Assembly: GCA_963729215.1 (NCBI GenBank)
Contig: CAVSND010000013.1
Location: 1-64,000 of the forward strand
Length of the DNA stretch: 64,000 nt
Source of the DNA: CAVQJU01 sp963729215
Lineage (GTDB): Bacteria > Acidobacteriota > Vicinamibacteria > Vicinamibacterales > CAVVIG01
Reading direction: 5' to 3'
A program made the translations under genes and the position numbers. Position 1 is the first letter of the stretch; every line of letters starts with the position of its first letter. Below, piece after piece: positions 1-10,564 of this stretch. The notes beneath the pieces are model-generated. The model was given only the letters and a program-made list of their open reading frames with translations, ran no database searches and was not told the DNA's origin.

Positions 1-318
1 CATCCAGATGTCGATCGGACGTTCGCCGGTTCGCCCGACCCAGACCTTCGTCACGGTGTAGTCCGGAAAGGCCCGCCGCGCCGCCGCCGCAAGGTCAGCC
101 TCCGTCAGCCGGGGCGTGGTCGCGTCGTGCGCGCTCACCTGCGGGCGGTTCGCCCACGCTCGCATGAGCTCCCGGCGGAACACCACCGCGCTCCCGCTCA
201 GGCTGGCGACGACGATGTAGAGGCCCACGCCGATGCCGGTCCAGAGGTGAATCTGGAAGACGGCCTTTCGGATCCACAGAGTCTGGGGTCGCCGAAGAGC
301 GCGCTCGCGGAACGTCAT
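1..318 (-). CDS. PepSY-associated membrane protein (N-terminal part, runs off window)
   Basis: The first 106 codons are present and the rest lies beyond the left edge. A basic start is followed by a strong membrane helix at about residues 15-40 containing the IHLWTGIGVG motif typical of PepSY-associated TM proteins (His near the start of helix 1), then RREL and the beginning of an extracytoplasmic PepSY-like domain. Such proteins are inner-membrane, often linked to iron or siderophore uptake. ATG at 318-316 is the first Met before the helix. The gene diverges from the PEBP gene across a 90-bp gap holding a near-palindromic site at 374-390. Family assignment is fairly secure; role is inferred. 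Confidence 0.8.
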   Translation of the reverse strand, partial: MTFRERALRRPQTLWIRKAVFQIHLWTGIGVGLYIVVASLSGSAVVFRRELMRAWANRPQVSAHDATTPRLTEADLAAAARRAFPDYTVTKVWVGRTGERPIDIWM

Positions 319-373
319 GCCCGGGGTCGTATAGCATAAGCTTTTTGAGGCCTTCGAGGCTTCGCGCGCAGGA

Positions 374-390
374 TCCCCTAAACGGGGTAT
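374..390 (-). promoter_or_regulatory. candidate operator, TACCCC..GGGGAT type
   Basis: Read on the minus strand this is TACCCCGTTTAGGGGAT, matching the sites at 18337 and 23495 (TACCCG-TTCGGGGGAT type). It sits in the gap between the divergent PepSY and PEBP genes, only about 18 bp before the PEBP start, so control of the minus-strand PepSY gene looks more likely. No binding protein is known. Confidence 0.45.
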
Positions 391-407
391 TCGGAAGGAG
401 TGGACCT

Positions 408-950
408 ATGCGGACGCTGTCGCGTGTGAGTGTCACAACGGCCCTTGCCGTCACGGTATCGGGCGCCGCGCTGCTCGCGGCCGACCTGAAAATCAGCAGC
501 CCGGCGTTCGCCGACAAAGGCCAGATGGCCGCCAAGTATTCGTGCGACGGCGAAGGCGTGAGCCCGCCGCTGACGTTCAGCAACGTGCCGGCCAAAACCG
601 CCAGCCTCGCGCTCATCGTCGAGGATCCCGACATCCCCGAGCAGTTCAAGTCGCAGATTCCGAGCGGCGTGTTCGACCACTGGGTGCTGTGGGACATCGC
701 ACCGGACAGCAAAGGATTTGCGGAAGGCGCCGGCAAGGGCGGAATCAATGCCACCGGAGGCCAGGGGTTTTTCCCCGCCTGCCCGCCGGACAAGGCCCAT
801 CGCTACTTCTTCAAGCTGTTTGCGCTCGACAAGAAGCTCACAGGCGTCACGATCAAGAGCAAGGCGGACCTCCAGAGCGCGATGGCGGGCCACATTCTTC
901 AGCAGGCGGAGATGATTGGGATGTACGGACCCGCCAAGGGCGGACGTTGA
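408..950 (+). CDS. YbhB/YbcL-type PEBP (Raf kinase inhibitor-like) secreted protein
   Basis: 180 aa with a signal peptide (about residues 1-26) and a full PEBP fold: DPD in the ligand-pocket strand, DHWVLWDI, and the C-terminal LFALD segment, all typical of bacterial YbhB/YbcL proteins. These bind small anions or phospholipid head groups; the physiological role is unknown. Start chosen at ATG 408 because GGAAGGAG at 393-400 is a good ribosome binding site and the signal peptide begins there. Stands alone between the PepSY gene and the first DUF1592 cassette. Confidence 0.9.
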   Translation: MRTLSRVSVTTALAVTVSGAALLAADLKISSPAFADKGQMAAKYSCDGEGVSPPLTFSNVPAKTASLALIVEDPDIPEQFKSQIPSGVFDHWVLWDIAPDSKGFAEGAGKGGINATGGQGFFPACPPDKAHRYFFKLFALDKKLTGVTIKSKADLQSAMAGHILQQAEMIGMYGPAKGGR

Positions 951-1002
951 GTAGTCCGATTGGGGGGTGGCACCACAAGGTGACTTAAAATAGGGTTATC
1001 TT

Positions 1003-3404
1003 GTGAGGAAAGTCCCCCTGCTCGCGGCTGCACTGGCGATGGTCTGGTCCGGGCTCGTCGTCTCGGAAGCCGCCTCGCCTCAAGCTCCGCCGGTCCCGGT
1101 TTCGCCGTCGAGCCGCGCAGTGCTGGATCAGGTACTGCGTCAGCTGTCATAACCAGCGTCTGAAGACGGGCCAGTTGTCGCTCGAAGGGCTGGACGTCAC
1201 CCGGCCCGGGGCCCAACCGGAGCTCTGGGAGAAGGTGGTGCGGAAGCTTCAGGCCCGCGCCATGCCGCCACAGGGTGCGCGGCGCCCGGACGAGGCGACG
1301 TACCGGCGGCTGCAGGCGGCGCTCGAAGGCGACCTCGACTCCGACGCGGCTGCCCATCCCAATCCCGGCGCTCCCGTTCTGCATCGGCTGAACCGCAGCG
1401 AGTACGCGAACGCGGTGCACGACCTGCTCGATCTCGACGTGGACGTCACGTCGCTCCTGCCGCCAGACGACTCCGCGTACGGGTTCGACAACATCTCGGA
1501 CGTGCTCGGCGTGTCCCCGTCGCTGCAGGAGAAATACGTCTCGGCGGCGATGAAGATTGCGGCCATCGCCGTCGGCAATCCCGACATCACGGCCGGCAGC
1601 GACACCTTCCGCATCCGCCAGGATCTGTCGCAGGACCAGCACATCGACGGGCTGCCGCTCGGCACGATCGGCGGGACCTCGGTGCGCTATACGTTTCCGC
1701 TCGACGGCGACTACGTGTTCCAGGCGAAGCTGTACCGCACGAATCTCAACATCGTTCGCGGACTCGAGTACCCGCACGATGTCGAGATCGCGATCGACGG
1801 GAAGCGGGTCTACCTGGCGACGATCGGCGGCCGCGAGGATCTCGAGTCGCTGTTCGACAAGCCGACCGACACGGGCGATGCCGTGGACGCGCGGCTCCGC
1901 GTGCGCGTGCCCGTGACCGCCGGGCCGCATGACGTGACGGTGGCGTTCGTCGAAGATGCGCCGGTGGCCGAGCCGGTGCGGCTCCAGCCGTTTCTCCGCA
2001 GCTCGATCGACAACTTCGACTGGGCGGGCCGGCCGCACATGCAGACCTTCACGATCACGGGGCCGTTCAACGCGACCGGCCCCGGCGACACGCCCAGCCG
2101 CCGCCGGATCTTCAGCTGCCGGCCGAAGAGCGTCGCAGGCCGAGCCGGCCTGCGCGGAGCGGATTCTTTCGTCGCTCGTGCGCCGCGCCTATCGTGCGCC
2201 GGTCGAACCGCTCGACATGCAGCGCGTGATGAAGCTGTACCGGGAGGGACGCCGCAACGGCACGTTCGACGCCGGCATCGAAACGGCGCTTCAACGCATT
2301 CTCGCGGCGCCGAAGTTCGTCTTCCGCGTGGAACGCGACCTGCCGAACGCCACGCCGGGCACGCCGTATCGCATCTCCGACGTCGAGCTGGCGTCGCGCC
2401 TGTCGTTCTTCCTCTGGAGCAGCATCCCGGACGACGAGCTCCTGAGGGTCGCCGAGGCGGGCAAGCTCAAGGAGCCCGCCGTTCTCGAGGCGCAGGTTCG
2501 CCGGATGCTCGCGGACGGGCGCGCGCGCGCCCTCGTCGACAACTTCGCCGGGCAGTGGCTGCAGCTGCGCAACGTGCGAAACGTCCAGCCGAACTCCGAT
2601 CTCTTTCCGGACTTCGACGACAACCTGCGCCAGGCCTTCAAGACGGAGACCGAGCTCTTCTTCGAAAGCATCATCAAGGAAGATCGCAGCGTCGTCGATT
2701 TGATGACGGCCGACTACACGTTCGTCAACGAGCGGCTCGCCACGCACTACGGCATCCCGAACATCCACGGCAGCCGCTTCCGGCGCATCACGTTGACCGA
2801 CGAACGCCGCTTCGGGCTGCTCGGCAAGGGCAGCGTGCTCGCCGTGACATCCCATGCCGAACGGACCTCTCCCGTCGTGCGCGGCAAATGGGTGCTCGAC
2901 AACATTCTCGGCGCGCCCGTGCCGCCGCCGCCGCCCGATGTCCCGCAGCTCAAGGAAAAAGCCGAAGGCGAGAAGCCGAAGACGATGCGCGAGCAGATGG
3001 CGGAGCACCGGACGCAGCCGATCTGCGCCAGCTGCCACAAGGTGATGGATCCCATCGGCCTGTCCCTGGAGAATTTCGACGTCGTCGGCGGGTGGCGATC
3101 CGACGACGATGGGAACCCGATTGACGCGAGCGGCGAGCTGGGCGACGGGATGAAGGTGGACGGGGTGGTCACGCTGCGCAAGGCCCTGATGGCGCACCCC
3201 GATGTGTTCGTCCGCGCGCTGACGGAAAAAATGGCGATTTACGCGCTGGGACGCGGCCTCGACGCGCGCGACATGCCCGCGATTCGTGCGATCATCCGGG
3301 AGTCGGCCGATCGCGGCTATCGGTTCTCGTCGATCGTGCTCGGCATCGCCCGGAGCACGCCGTTCACGATGCGTGTCGCGCAGCAGCCGGCCAGCGTGAA
3401 TTAG
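1003..3404 (+). CDS. DUF1592-family secreted c-type haem protein, copy 1 (two frameshifts)
   Basis: Reconstructs to about 799 aa: signal peptide from GTG 1003, haem motif CVSCH near residue 45, DUF1587 (about 126-190), DUF1595 (380-445), DUF1592 (454-560), DUF1588 (577-695) with a second haem motif CASCH near 674, and DUF1585 (708-790). This domain order is the standard planctomycete/acidobacterial architecture; function is unknown, presumably periplasmic or extracellular redox. Two one-base insertions break it: an extra G near 1131 just before the first haem motif, and an extra G near 2134 between DUF1587 and DUF1595. Alignment with copy 2 at 23559 restores exact spacing in both places. TAAAAT at 986-991 could be a -10 box, which would make the transcript almost leaderless. 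DUF1552 follows after 8 bp. Confidence 0.85.
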
Positions 3405-3412
3405 AGGCTTTC

Positions 3413-4753
3413 ATGTATATCTCCAAGCTGTCGCTTCCACGGCGAACGTTCCTCCGCGGCGTCGGCGCCGCGATCGCCTTGCCGTTCCTCGACGCGATGG
3501 TGCCGGCGCTCACACCGCTGACGACACTCAAGGCCGCGGGCACCACGCCGGGGCTGCGGTTCGGCGCCATCTACATTCCGAACGGCGCCATCGTCGATGA
3601 GTTCTTCCCGAAGGAAGTCGGCAACGGCTTCGAGTTCACGCCGATCCTGAAACCGCTCGAGCCTTTCAAGAATTCGCTGGTCGTGGTGAAGAACCTGTCG
3701 CGATCGCATCCGGGCAGCCAGGTCGGCGATCACGCCGTCAGCGTCGGCGGGTACCTCACCGGCGTGTGGCCGAAGCGGACCGAAGCCGAGGACGTGCTCG
3801 CGAACACGACGATCGACCAGGTGGTCGCGAAGCAGATCGGCCAGGAGACGCCGCTGCCGTCGCTCGAAGTGGCGACCGAAGACTTCACGGGATACGTCGG
3901 GGCCTGTTCGCCGGGGTTCAGCTGCGCCTATCTGAACACCATCTCGTGGAGCTCGCCGACGACGCCGCTGCCCATGGAGATCAACCCGCGGGTGGTCTTC
4001 GAGCGCCTGTTCGGCCAGGCGGGCACGGCCGCGAGCCGCGCCACGCGCTCCCGGCAGCAGCGCAGCCTGCTCGATTCGATCTCGGAAGAAGCCGCGGGCC
4101 TGCAGAAAGTGCTCGGCGCGAAGGATCGCGGCCGCGTCAGCGAGTACCTCGATAACATCCGCGAAATCGAGCGGCGTATCCAGAAAACCGAGGCGCACAA
4201 CACGACGCAGGTCACGAGCGTCGGCGCTCCTGTCGGCGTGCCGGATTCGTTCGAGGAACACGTCGGGCTGATGTACGACCTGGTGGCGGCGGCGTTCCAG
4301 GCGGACATGACGCGCGTGTTCTCGTTCATGCTGTCGCGCGAACTGAGCCAGCGCACCTACGCCAACCTCGGCGTCACCGAACAGCATCACTCCGTGTCGC
4401 ATCACGGCAACGACCCCGACAAGATTGCGAAGAACGTCCGCATCAACACCTACCACATGCAGTTGTTCGCCAAGTTCATCGCGAAGCTCCAGGCGACCGA
4501 GGACGGCGACGGCACGCTGCTGGATCACTCGGTGATTTTCCACGGCGGCGGCATGGGGAATCCCAACGGCCACCTGACGGATCCGTTGCCCGTCATCGGC
4601 CTCGGCGGCGGTCTCGGCAAGGGGCATCGCCATGTCGTGCTTCCGGAGCGGACACCGGTCGGCGATCTGTGGCTGTCGGTCGCGCACAAATTCGGCGATC
4701 ACATGACCGAATTCGGTGACGGCAACAGACCGATCGAGTTGTTCACGGCGTAG
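3413..4753 (+). CDS. DUF1552 exported protein, copy 1
   Basis: 446 aa, intact. The N-terminus has a twin-arginine-like signal (PRRTFLRGVGAA) and the body matches DUF1552: conserved IYIPNGAI, YVGAC, NPRVVFERLFG, IREIERRI, SHHGND and GGGMGN blocks. DUF1552 proteins occur almost always next to DUF1592 proteins in Planctomycetes, Verrucomicrobia and Acidobacteria; no activity has been established. Here it lies 8 bp after DUF1592 copy 1, so co-transcription is likely. TAT export suggests that it folds, perhaps with a cofactor, before secretion. A paralogue with the same blocks lies at 26046. Confidence 0.92.
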   Translation: MYISKLSLPRRTFLRGVGAAIALPFLDAMVPALTPLTTLKAAGTTPGLRFGAIYIPNGAIVDEFFPKEVGNGFEFTPILKPLEPFKNSLVVVKNLSRSHPGSQVGDHAVSVGGYLTGVWPKRTEAEDVLANTTIDQVVAKQIGQETPLPSLEVATEDFTGYVGACSPGFSCAYLNTISWSSPTTPLPMEINPRVVFERLFGQAGTAASRATRSRQQRSLLDSISEEAAGLQKVLGAKDRGRVSEYLDNIREIERRIQKTEAHNTTQVTSVGAPVGVPDSFEEHVGLMYDLVAAAFQADMTRVFSFMLSRELSQRTYANLGVTEQHHSVSHHGNDPDKIAKNVRINTYHMQLFAKFIAKLQATEDGDGTLLDHSVIFHGGGMGNPNGHLTDPLPVIGLGGGLGKGHRHVVLPERTPVGDLWLSVAHKFGDHMTEFGDGNRPIELFTA

Positions 4754-4869
4754 CGCGATCGGAACGCAAAACGTAGAACGTAAAACGCAGAACCTTTTGG
4801 ACCCGTGGACTTTTGGACCCGTGGACCTGTGGACCTTTTGAACCTCTCGAACCTTTGAACCCTCGAACC
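4754..4869 (+). repeat. mosaic of three short tandem repeats (AACGYA, GTGGACC, GAACCTCTC units)
   Basis: Three arrays follow one another: about 4762-4794 built of AACGCA/AACGTA units, 4796-4838 of GGACCCGTGGAC-like units, and 4835-4869 of TTGAACC/CTCGAACC units. The last runs into the start region of the ankyrin gene. The same junction of the second cassette (27371-27462) carries the first and third families. Confidence 0.8.
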
Positions 4870-6399
4870 CTGAAACGCTCGTTCGCAATCTTCGCGCTTC
4901 TGGCTGCGGCCACGCTGGCTGGCGGAGGGGCGGAGTTGACGCTGGTCGATGCGGTGAAGGCCGGCAACCGTGCCGCCGTAACCGCGTTCCTGAAGACGCC
5001 CGCCGCAAAGACTGCGGTCAACGTGCCCGAGGCCGACGGGACGACGGCGCTCCACTGGGCCGTCCGGGGTGACGATCTCGAGATCGCGCGGATCCTCGTG
5101 GGCGCGGGCGCAAACCCGAACGCCGCGAACCGCTACGGCCTGACGCCCCTGTCGATCGCGGCGTCCAACGCCAACGGGGCGATGGTAGGGCTGTTGCTCG
5201 AGGCGGGCGGAGACGCCAAGGCCACGATTCGCCAGGGCGAGACGGTTCTCATGGCTGCTGCGCGAGCCGGCAACCCGGACGCCGTCAGGCTGCTGCTGGA
5301 GCGCGGCGCCGACGCGAACGCGCGCGAGCAGACGCTTGGCGAAACGCCGCTCATGTGGGCCGCCGCCGAAAATCATCCCGAGGCCATCAGGCATCTCGTC
5401 GCTCACGGCGCCGAGGTGAATGCCCGTTCGAGCGACGTCAAGTGGGCGCAGGATCGGTTCGGCCTCGAGGGCGTGCTGACGATCCTGCCGCACGGACGCT
5501 GGACGGCGCTGATGTATGCGGCGCGCCAGGGCTCGCTCGGCGCGGCCAGGGAACTGGTCGACGCCCACGCCACGCTCAACCTCGTCGATCCCGACGGAAC
5601 CACCGCCCTGGTCGTGGCGATCATCAACGGCCATTACGACGTCGCGGCGATGCTGGCTGAAAAGGGCGCGGACGTAAACATCGCGGACACCGCGGGGATG
5701 GCGGCGCTCTATGCCGCCGTGGACATGAATACGCTCGGCGAGGTGTACGGCCGGCCCGCGCGCAAGTCCACCAGCCAGGTGTCGGCGCTCGAGCTGATGA
5801 AGGTGCTCATCGCGCACGGCGCCGATCCGAACGCCCAGCTGAAATCGAACACGTTGCAGCGCGCCCACACACCGGGCGAGCCGCTGCTCGGCGCCATGAC
5901 GACGCCCCTGATGCGGGCGGCGAAGAACGGCGACTTCGCCGCCATCCAGCTGCTGCTCGATCACGGCGCCGACCCGGCGCTCGCGCAAAAGAACCGGACG
6001 ACGCCGCTGATGTTTGCCGCGGGCCTCGGTCGCGGCACCGGCGTGTTCACCAAGGACATCGGCACCGAACGCGACATGCTGCAAGGGGTGAAGCTGCTCG
6101 TCGAGCGCGGCGTCGACATCAACGCGTTCAACGACAACGGCCAGACCGCGATGCACTTTGCCGCCCAGGTTTCCGACGACATCGTCCGCTACCTCGCTGC
6201 TCACGGCGCGAGGCTCGATCCGCACGACAAACAGGGACGCACGCCGATCGATCTCGCGCTCGGCATCGGCGTCCGTGGGCGCGCAGGCGGGCCCGCCCCC
6301 GTCCGGCAGGCCACGGCGGCGCTGCTGCGTCAGCTGATCACCGAGTCGGGCGGCGTGCCACCCGCTTCGCCCGCCGCCGCGCCCGCGCTCCAGCAATGA
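4855..6399 (+). CDS. secreted ankyrin-repeat protein, copy 1
   Basis: About 514 aa: a signal peptide (SFAIFALLAAATLAGG) followed by roughly nine to ten ankyrin repeats with the usual G-TALHWA and GADPN consensus, most regular between residues 40 and 470. Ankyrin repeats bind partner proteins; export plus position behind DUF1592/DUF1552 suggests a periplasmic or surface scaffold for that cassette (inference). The start is uncertain: no ATG exists, and candidates are TTG 4855 or CTG 4870, both within or beside the GAACC repeat array, so the repeat may have replaced the original start region. The stop overlaps the next ATG (ATGA). Confidence 0.87.
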   Translation: MNPRTLKRSFAIFALLAAATLAGGGAELTLVDAVKAGNRAAVTAFLKTPAAKTAVNVPEADGTTALHWAVRGDDLEIARILVGAGANPNAANRYGLTPLSIAASNANGAMVGLLLEAGGDAKATIRQGETVLMAAARAGNPDAVRLLLERGADANAREQTLGETPLMWAAAENHPEAIRHLVAHGAEVNARSSDVKWAQDRFGLEGVLTILPHGRWTALMYAARQGSLGAARELVDAHATLNLVDPDGTTALVVAIINGHYDVAAMLAEKGADVNIADTAGMAALYAAVDMNTLGEVYGRPARKSTSQVSALELMKVLIAHGADPNAQLKSNTLQRAHTPGEPLLGAMTTPLMRAAKNGDFAAIQLLLDHGADPALAQKNRTTPLMFAAGLGRGTGVFTKDIGTERDMLQGVKLLVERGVDINAFNDNGQTAMHFAAQVSDDIVRYLAAHGARLDPHDKQGRTPIDLALGIGVRGRAGGPAPVRQATAALLRQLITESGGVPPASPAAAPALQQ

Positions 6400-7261
6400 A
6401 AGGGCCTGCGTTCGGGCTGCTCGTCGCGCTGGCGATGATCGTCGTCGTGTCCGCGCAGGGCGAAGCGCCCCAGCCGGGACGGGGCCGCGGCGCTGCGCCG
6501 CGCAACCTCCAGGTGCTGCCGAAAGACACGCCGCCGCAGGACGTCGCGGCGCTGATGCAGCAGTTCACGACCGCGCTCGGCGTCCAGTGCACCTACTGCC
6601 ACGTCCAAAACACGCCGCCGCCGCTGACCGCGGAGGAAGCCGCGGCGCAGGCGGCCGCCGCACCGGCACCCGTTGCCGGGCGCGGGAGAGGACGCGGCCG
6701 AGGCGGTCCGCAGATGGATTTCGCGTCCGATGACAAGCGCCAGAAGCGGACGGCGCGGGTGATGCTGACGCTGTTGAACGACATCAACGCGAAGCTCGCC
6801 ACGCTGCCGGCCTCGCCGGCGCGCGCCTGCTCGAGACGCTGCATCCGCGCGCGTCCAGTGCGCGACGTGCCACCGGGGCGTGCCGAATCCTCAGCTGCTG
6901 GGCGAATTGCTCAACCAGACGATGACCAGCAAGGGTGAAGCCGCCGCCGTCGGGCTGTACCGGGAGCTCCGGCAGAAGTACCTCGGCACTGAAGCCTACG
7001 ACTTCCGGGAGCCGGTGCTGCTGGAGCTCGGACGGCAGTCGCTCGCGAGCGCCAAGCCGGACGATGCCCTGGCCTGGCTTCAGCTGAACGTCGAGTTCTT
7101 TCCCAAATCGACCGAGAGCTATCTCGCGCTGGCGCAGGTCCACGAGCGAAAGCGCGACCAGGCGGCGGCCATCAAGGACCTGGAAAAAGTTCTCGCACTC
7201 GAGCCTGGTCACGCCGTCGCCGAGCCGGCAGCTCACGCGACTCAGGTCAAACATCCAATAG
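6396..7261 (+). CDS. secreted dihaem c-type cytochrome with TPR tail (frameshifted)
   Basis: Begins at ATG 6396 overlapping the ankyrin stop. Signal peptide, then CTYCH at residues 65-69, an Arg/Gly-rich linker of RG repeats, and a second motif CATCH, the pattern of the photosynthetic-reaction-centre cytochrome c-like family of Acidobacteria. A TPR-like helical tail (LGRQSL..KPDDALAWLQLN..FFPKSTESYLALAQVH) follows. The reading frame changes near 6815 and near 6853, each explained by one missing base, and probably again near 7222 by one extra base, which would give a natural end LTRLRSNIQ at 7261; without that change the frame runs to 7293. Probable electron carrier for the upstream cassette (inference). 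Confidence 0.75.
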
Positions 7262-7274
7262 TTTGGACTCGGAC

Positions 7275-7289
7275 CCCTACCACAATCGG
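7275..7289 (+). promoter_or_regulatory. candidate operator, TACC..TCGGGTA
   Basis: TACCACAATCGGGTA is an imperfect inverted repeat 21 bp upstream of a plausible promoter for the Oar-like receptor. It resembles the sites at 374, 15393, 18337 and 23495. Confidence 0.5.
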
Positions 7290-7310
7290 GTAATACGGCC
7301 CTCAAACACG

Positions 7311-7339
7311 TTGAAAGATTGGCCGATCAGTTATACAAA
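7311..7339 (+). promoter_or_regulatory. sigma70-like promoter of the Oar-like receptor
   Basis: TTGAAA (7311-7316), a 17-bp spacer and TACAAA (7334-7339) precede the ribosome binding site AGGAGG at 7364-7369 and the ATG at 7374. Confidence 0.45.
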
Positions 7340-7373
7340 GTCTGGCTACAGCAAGTAGTTGACAGGAGGCAGC

Positions 7374-10300
7374 ATGCAGTTTCAGAGGGTGGCAACACTC
7401 GGTCTGGCGGCGATCATGTCGCTCGCACTTAGCGCAACCGGGGCGTTTGCCCAGGCATCATCGTCAGGTTCCATTGCCGGCGTCGTCAGGGATACGACTG
7501 GCGCAGTTCTCCCGGGAGTTACGGTTGAGGCCGCCAGCCCTGTGCTCATTGAGAAAACGCGCAGCGTCGTCACCGACGGTTCGGGCGCGTACAAAATCGT
7601 CGACCTGCGGCCGGGCACCTATGCGGTGACGTTCACGCTGACCGGCTTCAGCACAGTCAAGCGCGACGGCATCGAGCTGACGTCGGCGTTCACGGCCAAC
7701 GTCAACGCCGACATGAAAGTCGGTTCGGTCGAGGAGACGATCACCGTCTCCGGCGCCAGCCCCATCGTCGACACGCAGAACGTCGTGCAGAAGCAGACCG
7801 CGTCGCGCGAAGTGATGGACGTGCTGCCGACCGACCGGAACTTCGTCAGCTTCGCGGCGATGAAGCCCGGCGTGTTCGTCACCGGCGTGTCCCAGAACGT
7901 CGGCGGGTCCGTGCCCGAAACCGGGAATGAACCTCGTCGTCCATGGCAGCCGCGCGGCGGACAGCCTGATCATGGTGGACGGCATGTCGATCATCAACGG
8001 CAGCGGCAGCGGCGGCCTGCAGTACGGCAACTACCTGAACAACTCGCTGGCGCAGGAAATCACGTTCCAAACCGCGGGCAACAGCGCCGAGTTCGAGCGC
8101 GCGTCGGTCGTGTCCAACTTCATCCCGAAGGAAGGGTCGAACTCGTTCCGCGGGTCGTTTCAGACGCGATTCACGAACCAGTCGCTCGAGGCCAACAACC
8201 TCGACGCCACGCAGATTTCCCAGGGGCTGAAGAGCGCCAACCTCGTCAACAAGATCTGGGACCTCAATCCCGTCGGCGGCGGCCCGATCATCAAGGACCG
8301 GATGTGGATTTACGGCGGCTACCGGCACTGGGGCACGTATAACAACGTGGCCGGATCGTTCAAGGACGCGAGCTTCACCGAGACGTTCTACAGCTGCAAC
8401 AAGGACGCGGCCGGCAACTGCACCACGGAGCAGAACCTGTTCCCGGTGTGGCACCAGAGCGCGGCGGCCCGCCTGACCACGCAGGTGTCGCCGAAGAACA
8501 AGGTGAACCTGTATTACGACTGGCAGTTCACGAACTTCGGCAACTGCTTCGTGCCCAGCCTGCTGACGGCGATCAGCGCCTGTCCGGAATACAAGAACAT
8601 CCCGCAGTACATCGTCCAGGGAAGCTGGAGCTCGCCGGTGAGCAACAAGCTGCTTCTCGAGGCCGGCGGCACGCTGACCGCGCAGGACTTCCACGGATTC
8701 CGCCAGCCCGGGGTGCCCGAAACGCAGTTCCAGTTCAACGATCAGCTCGCCGCAGCGGGCCAGCCCTCTCAGTGGGGCTCATCCACCGCGTACGGCGCCA
8801 ACCGCAGCAACCAGTCGAACTACCGTGCGTCGGCCTCATACGTGACCGGCTCGCACAGCACCAAGGTCGGCATGACCCTGATGCACCAGTGGCGCTACAC
8901 CACGCAGGAAGTGAACAACTCCGTCACGCTGACTGTGCGGGGCAAGACGCCGTTCTCCCTCACCGAGTACGCGACGCCCATCCAGTATCACGAGACCGTG
9001 AACTACAACATGGGCCTGTTCGCGCAGGATCAGTGGACGATCAAGCGGTTGACGGCGAACTACGGTGTGCGCGCGGACTTCCTGAAGGCGTCGGTCGACC
9101 CGCAGGACATCGCGGCCGGGCCGTTCACGCCGGCGCGCCACTACGACGGCGTGTCGAACGTGCCGAACTGGAAGGACTTCAGCCCGCGCCTGGGCGCGGC
9201 GTACGACCTGTTCGGAAACGGCAAGACGGCGCTCAAAGCCAGCTTCGGCCGGTACGTTATCGCCGACGCGTACACGGTCGCGCGTGCGGTCAACCCCGAG
9301 ACCACCGCGGCTCCTCCCACGACGCGGAGCTGGCTGGCCACCACGCAACTACAACCCGTTCCAGGACTGCAACCTCCAGAACCCGCTGGCGAACGGCTCG
9401 TGCGGTCCGATCAGCAACCCGGCCTTCGGCACCTCGGTCGCGCCGACAACGGTTTACGATCCCTCGGTTGTCCAGGGATGGGGCGTCAGGCCGTACAACT
9501 GGGAGACGCAGTTCAGCATCCAGCAGCAGGTGGCGCCGCGCGTGTCGGTGTACGCCGGCTACTCGCGCCGTTCGTACGGCAACCTCTTCGCCACCAAGAA
9601 CACGGCAGTGACCAACGCCAGCTATACGCCCGTACTGCATCGGCGTGCCGACGGCGCCGTCGATCACGGGCGTGCCGCTGCCGAACGCCGGCGGCCAGCA
9701 GTGCGGGTACTTCGACCTGATCCGTCCGACCACCCAGGCCCTCGTCGTCCAGTCGGCGTCAAACTTCGGCGGCGTCGAGGACGTGTATGACGGGTACGAC
9801 TTCGACGCCAACGCGCGCATGGGCAAGGGCATCATCCTGTCGGGCGGCGTGAGCATCGGCCGCGAGCGCACGAACAGCTGCAACCTGTCCAACGACCTGT
9901 CGCTCGTGTTCCAGAGCGGCGTGGGCGCGGTGCACGGGCAGCGGCGCTGGCGACTCTGCGCACCGCGCACGTCGGCGTATTGCGACGTCCACCCGCCGTT
10001 CCAGCCGAACGTCAAGGGACAGATCTCGTATCCGATTCCGGGCGGCGTGAACGGGTCGCTGACGTTCCAGAGCGTGGCGGGCGCGCAGATCAACGCGCAG
10101 TATCCGCTCACCAACACGACGCCTGGTCTCACGCTCGGCCGTACCTTCTCGAGCGTGGCTCCCACGGTCGACCTGGTGGCGCCGGGGACGATGTATCTCG
10201 ATCGCATCTACCAGACCGACATCCGGTTCTCGAAGAACTTCAAGGTCGGCGCGACGACGATTCGGCCGAACGCGTCGGTCTACAACCTGTTCAACGCGAA

Positions 10301-10412
10301 CCCGACGAACACGAACGCGGCCTACACGGCGCGGTACGGCGCGGCGTGGCTGGCGCCGACCGTCATCCTGACGCCGCGGTTCCTCGACTTCGGCGTGCAG
10401 ATCGACTTCTAG
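7374..10412 (+). CDS. Oar-like TonB-dependent receptor (three frameshifts)
   Basis: Reconstructs to about 1010 aa. Signal peptide ending AFAQA, a carboxypeptidase-regulatory-like domain (GSIAGVVRDTTGAVLPGV, about residues 29-105), plug region with VVHGSRAADSLIMVDGM, then a long beta-barrel ending DFGVQIDF with the C-terminal Phe expected of outer-membrane barrels. Family: Oar/TonB-dependent receptors abundant in Acidobacteria, probably importing plant- or microbe-derived polymers or oligomers. Single extra bases near 7925, 9340 and 9629 shift the frame; the third is an extra G before TACTGC. ATG 7374 has AGGAGG at 7364-7369. It follows a promoter and operator rather than reading straight on from the cytochrome gene. 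Confidence 0.87.
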
Positions 10413-10428
10413 AACGTTGCATAATGCC

Positions 10429-10481
10429 GTAGCGGCCGGCTTCAGCCGGCCGGCGAACGTCCGCCTAAAGGCGGACGCTAC
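10429..10481 (+). repeat. two-hairpin GTAG..CTAC repeat element
   Basis: Starts GTAGCGGCCGGC-TTCAG-CCGGCC and ends GTCCGCC-TAAA-GGCGGACGCTAC: two adjacent hairpins bounded by GTAG and CTAC, 17 bp after the receptor stop. A further inverted repeat (TGGCCGGCA with TTGCCGGCCA, about 10513-10546) follows before the next gene. It may act as a terminator or mRNA stabiliser. Confidence 0.8.
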
Positions 10482-10564
10482 GGCTGGCAAATAGGTCGCA
10501 GGTCGTAACCAACGTGGCCGGCAGCCGGGCAACCGGTTGCCGGCCATTGCTTCATGGGGGCACG

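Noticed and set aside
3401..6396. Long minus-strand frames opposite DUF1552 and ankyrin genes
   Set aside because: Low-complexity Arg-rich translations with no motif; the plus strand holds clear family matches with signal peptides.
9940..9975. A possible further frameshift in the receptor near GGGCAGCGGCGCTGGCG
   Set aside because: The printed frame continues in register on both sides; the odd Arg/Trp stretch alone does not show an indel.
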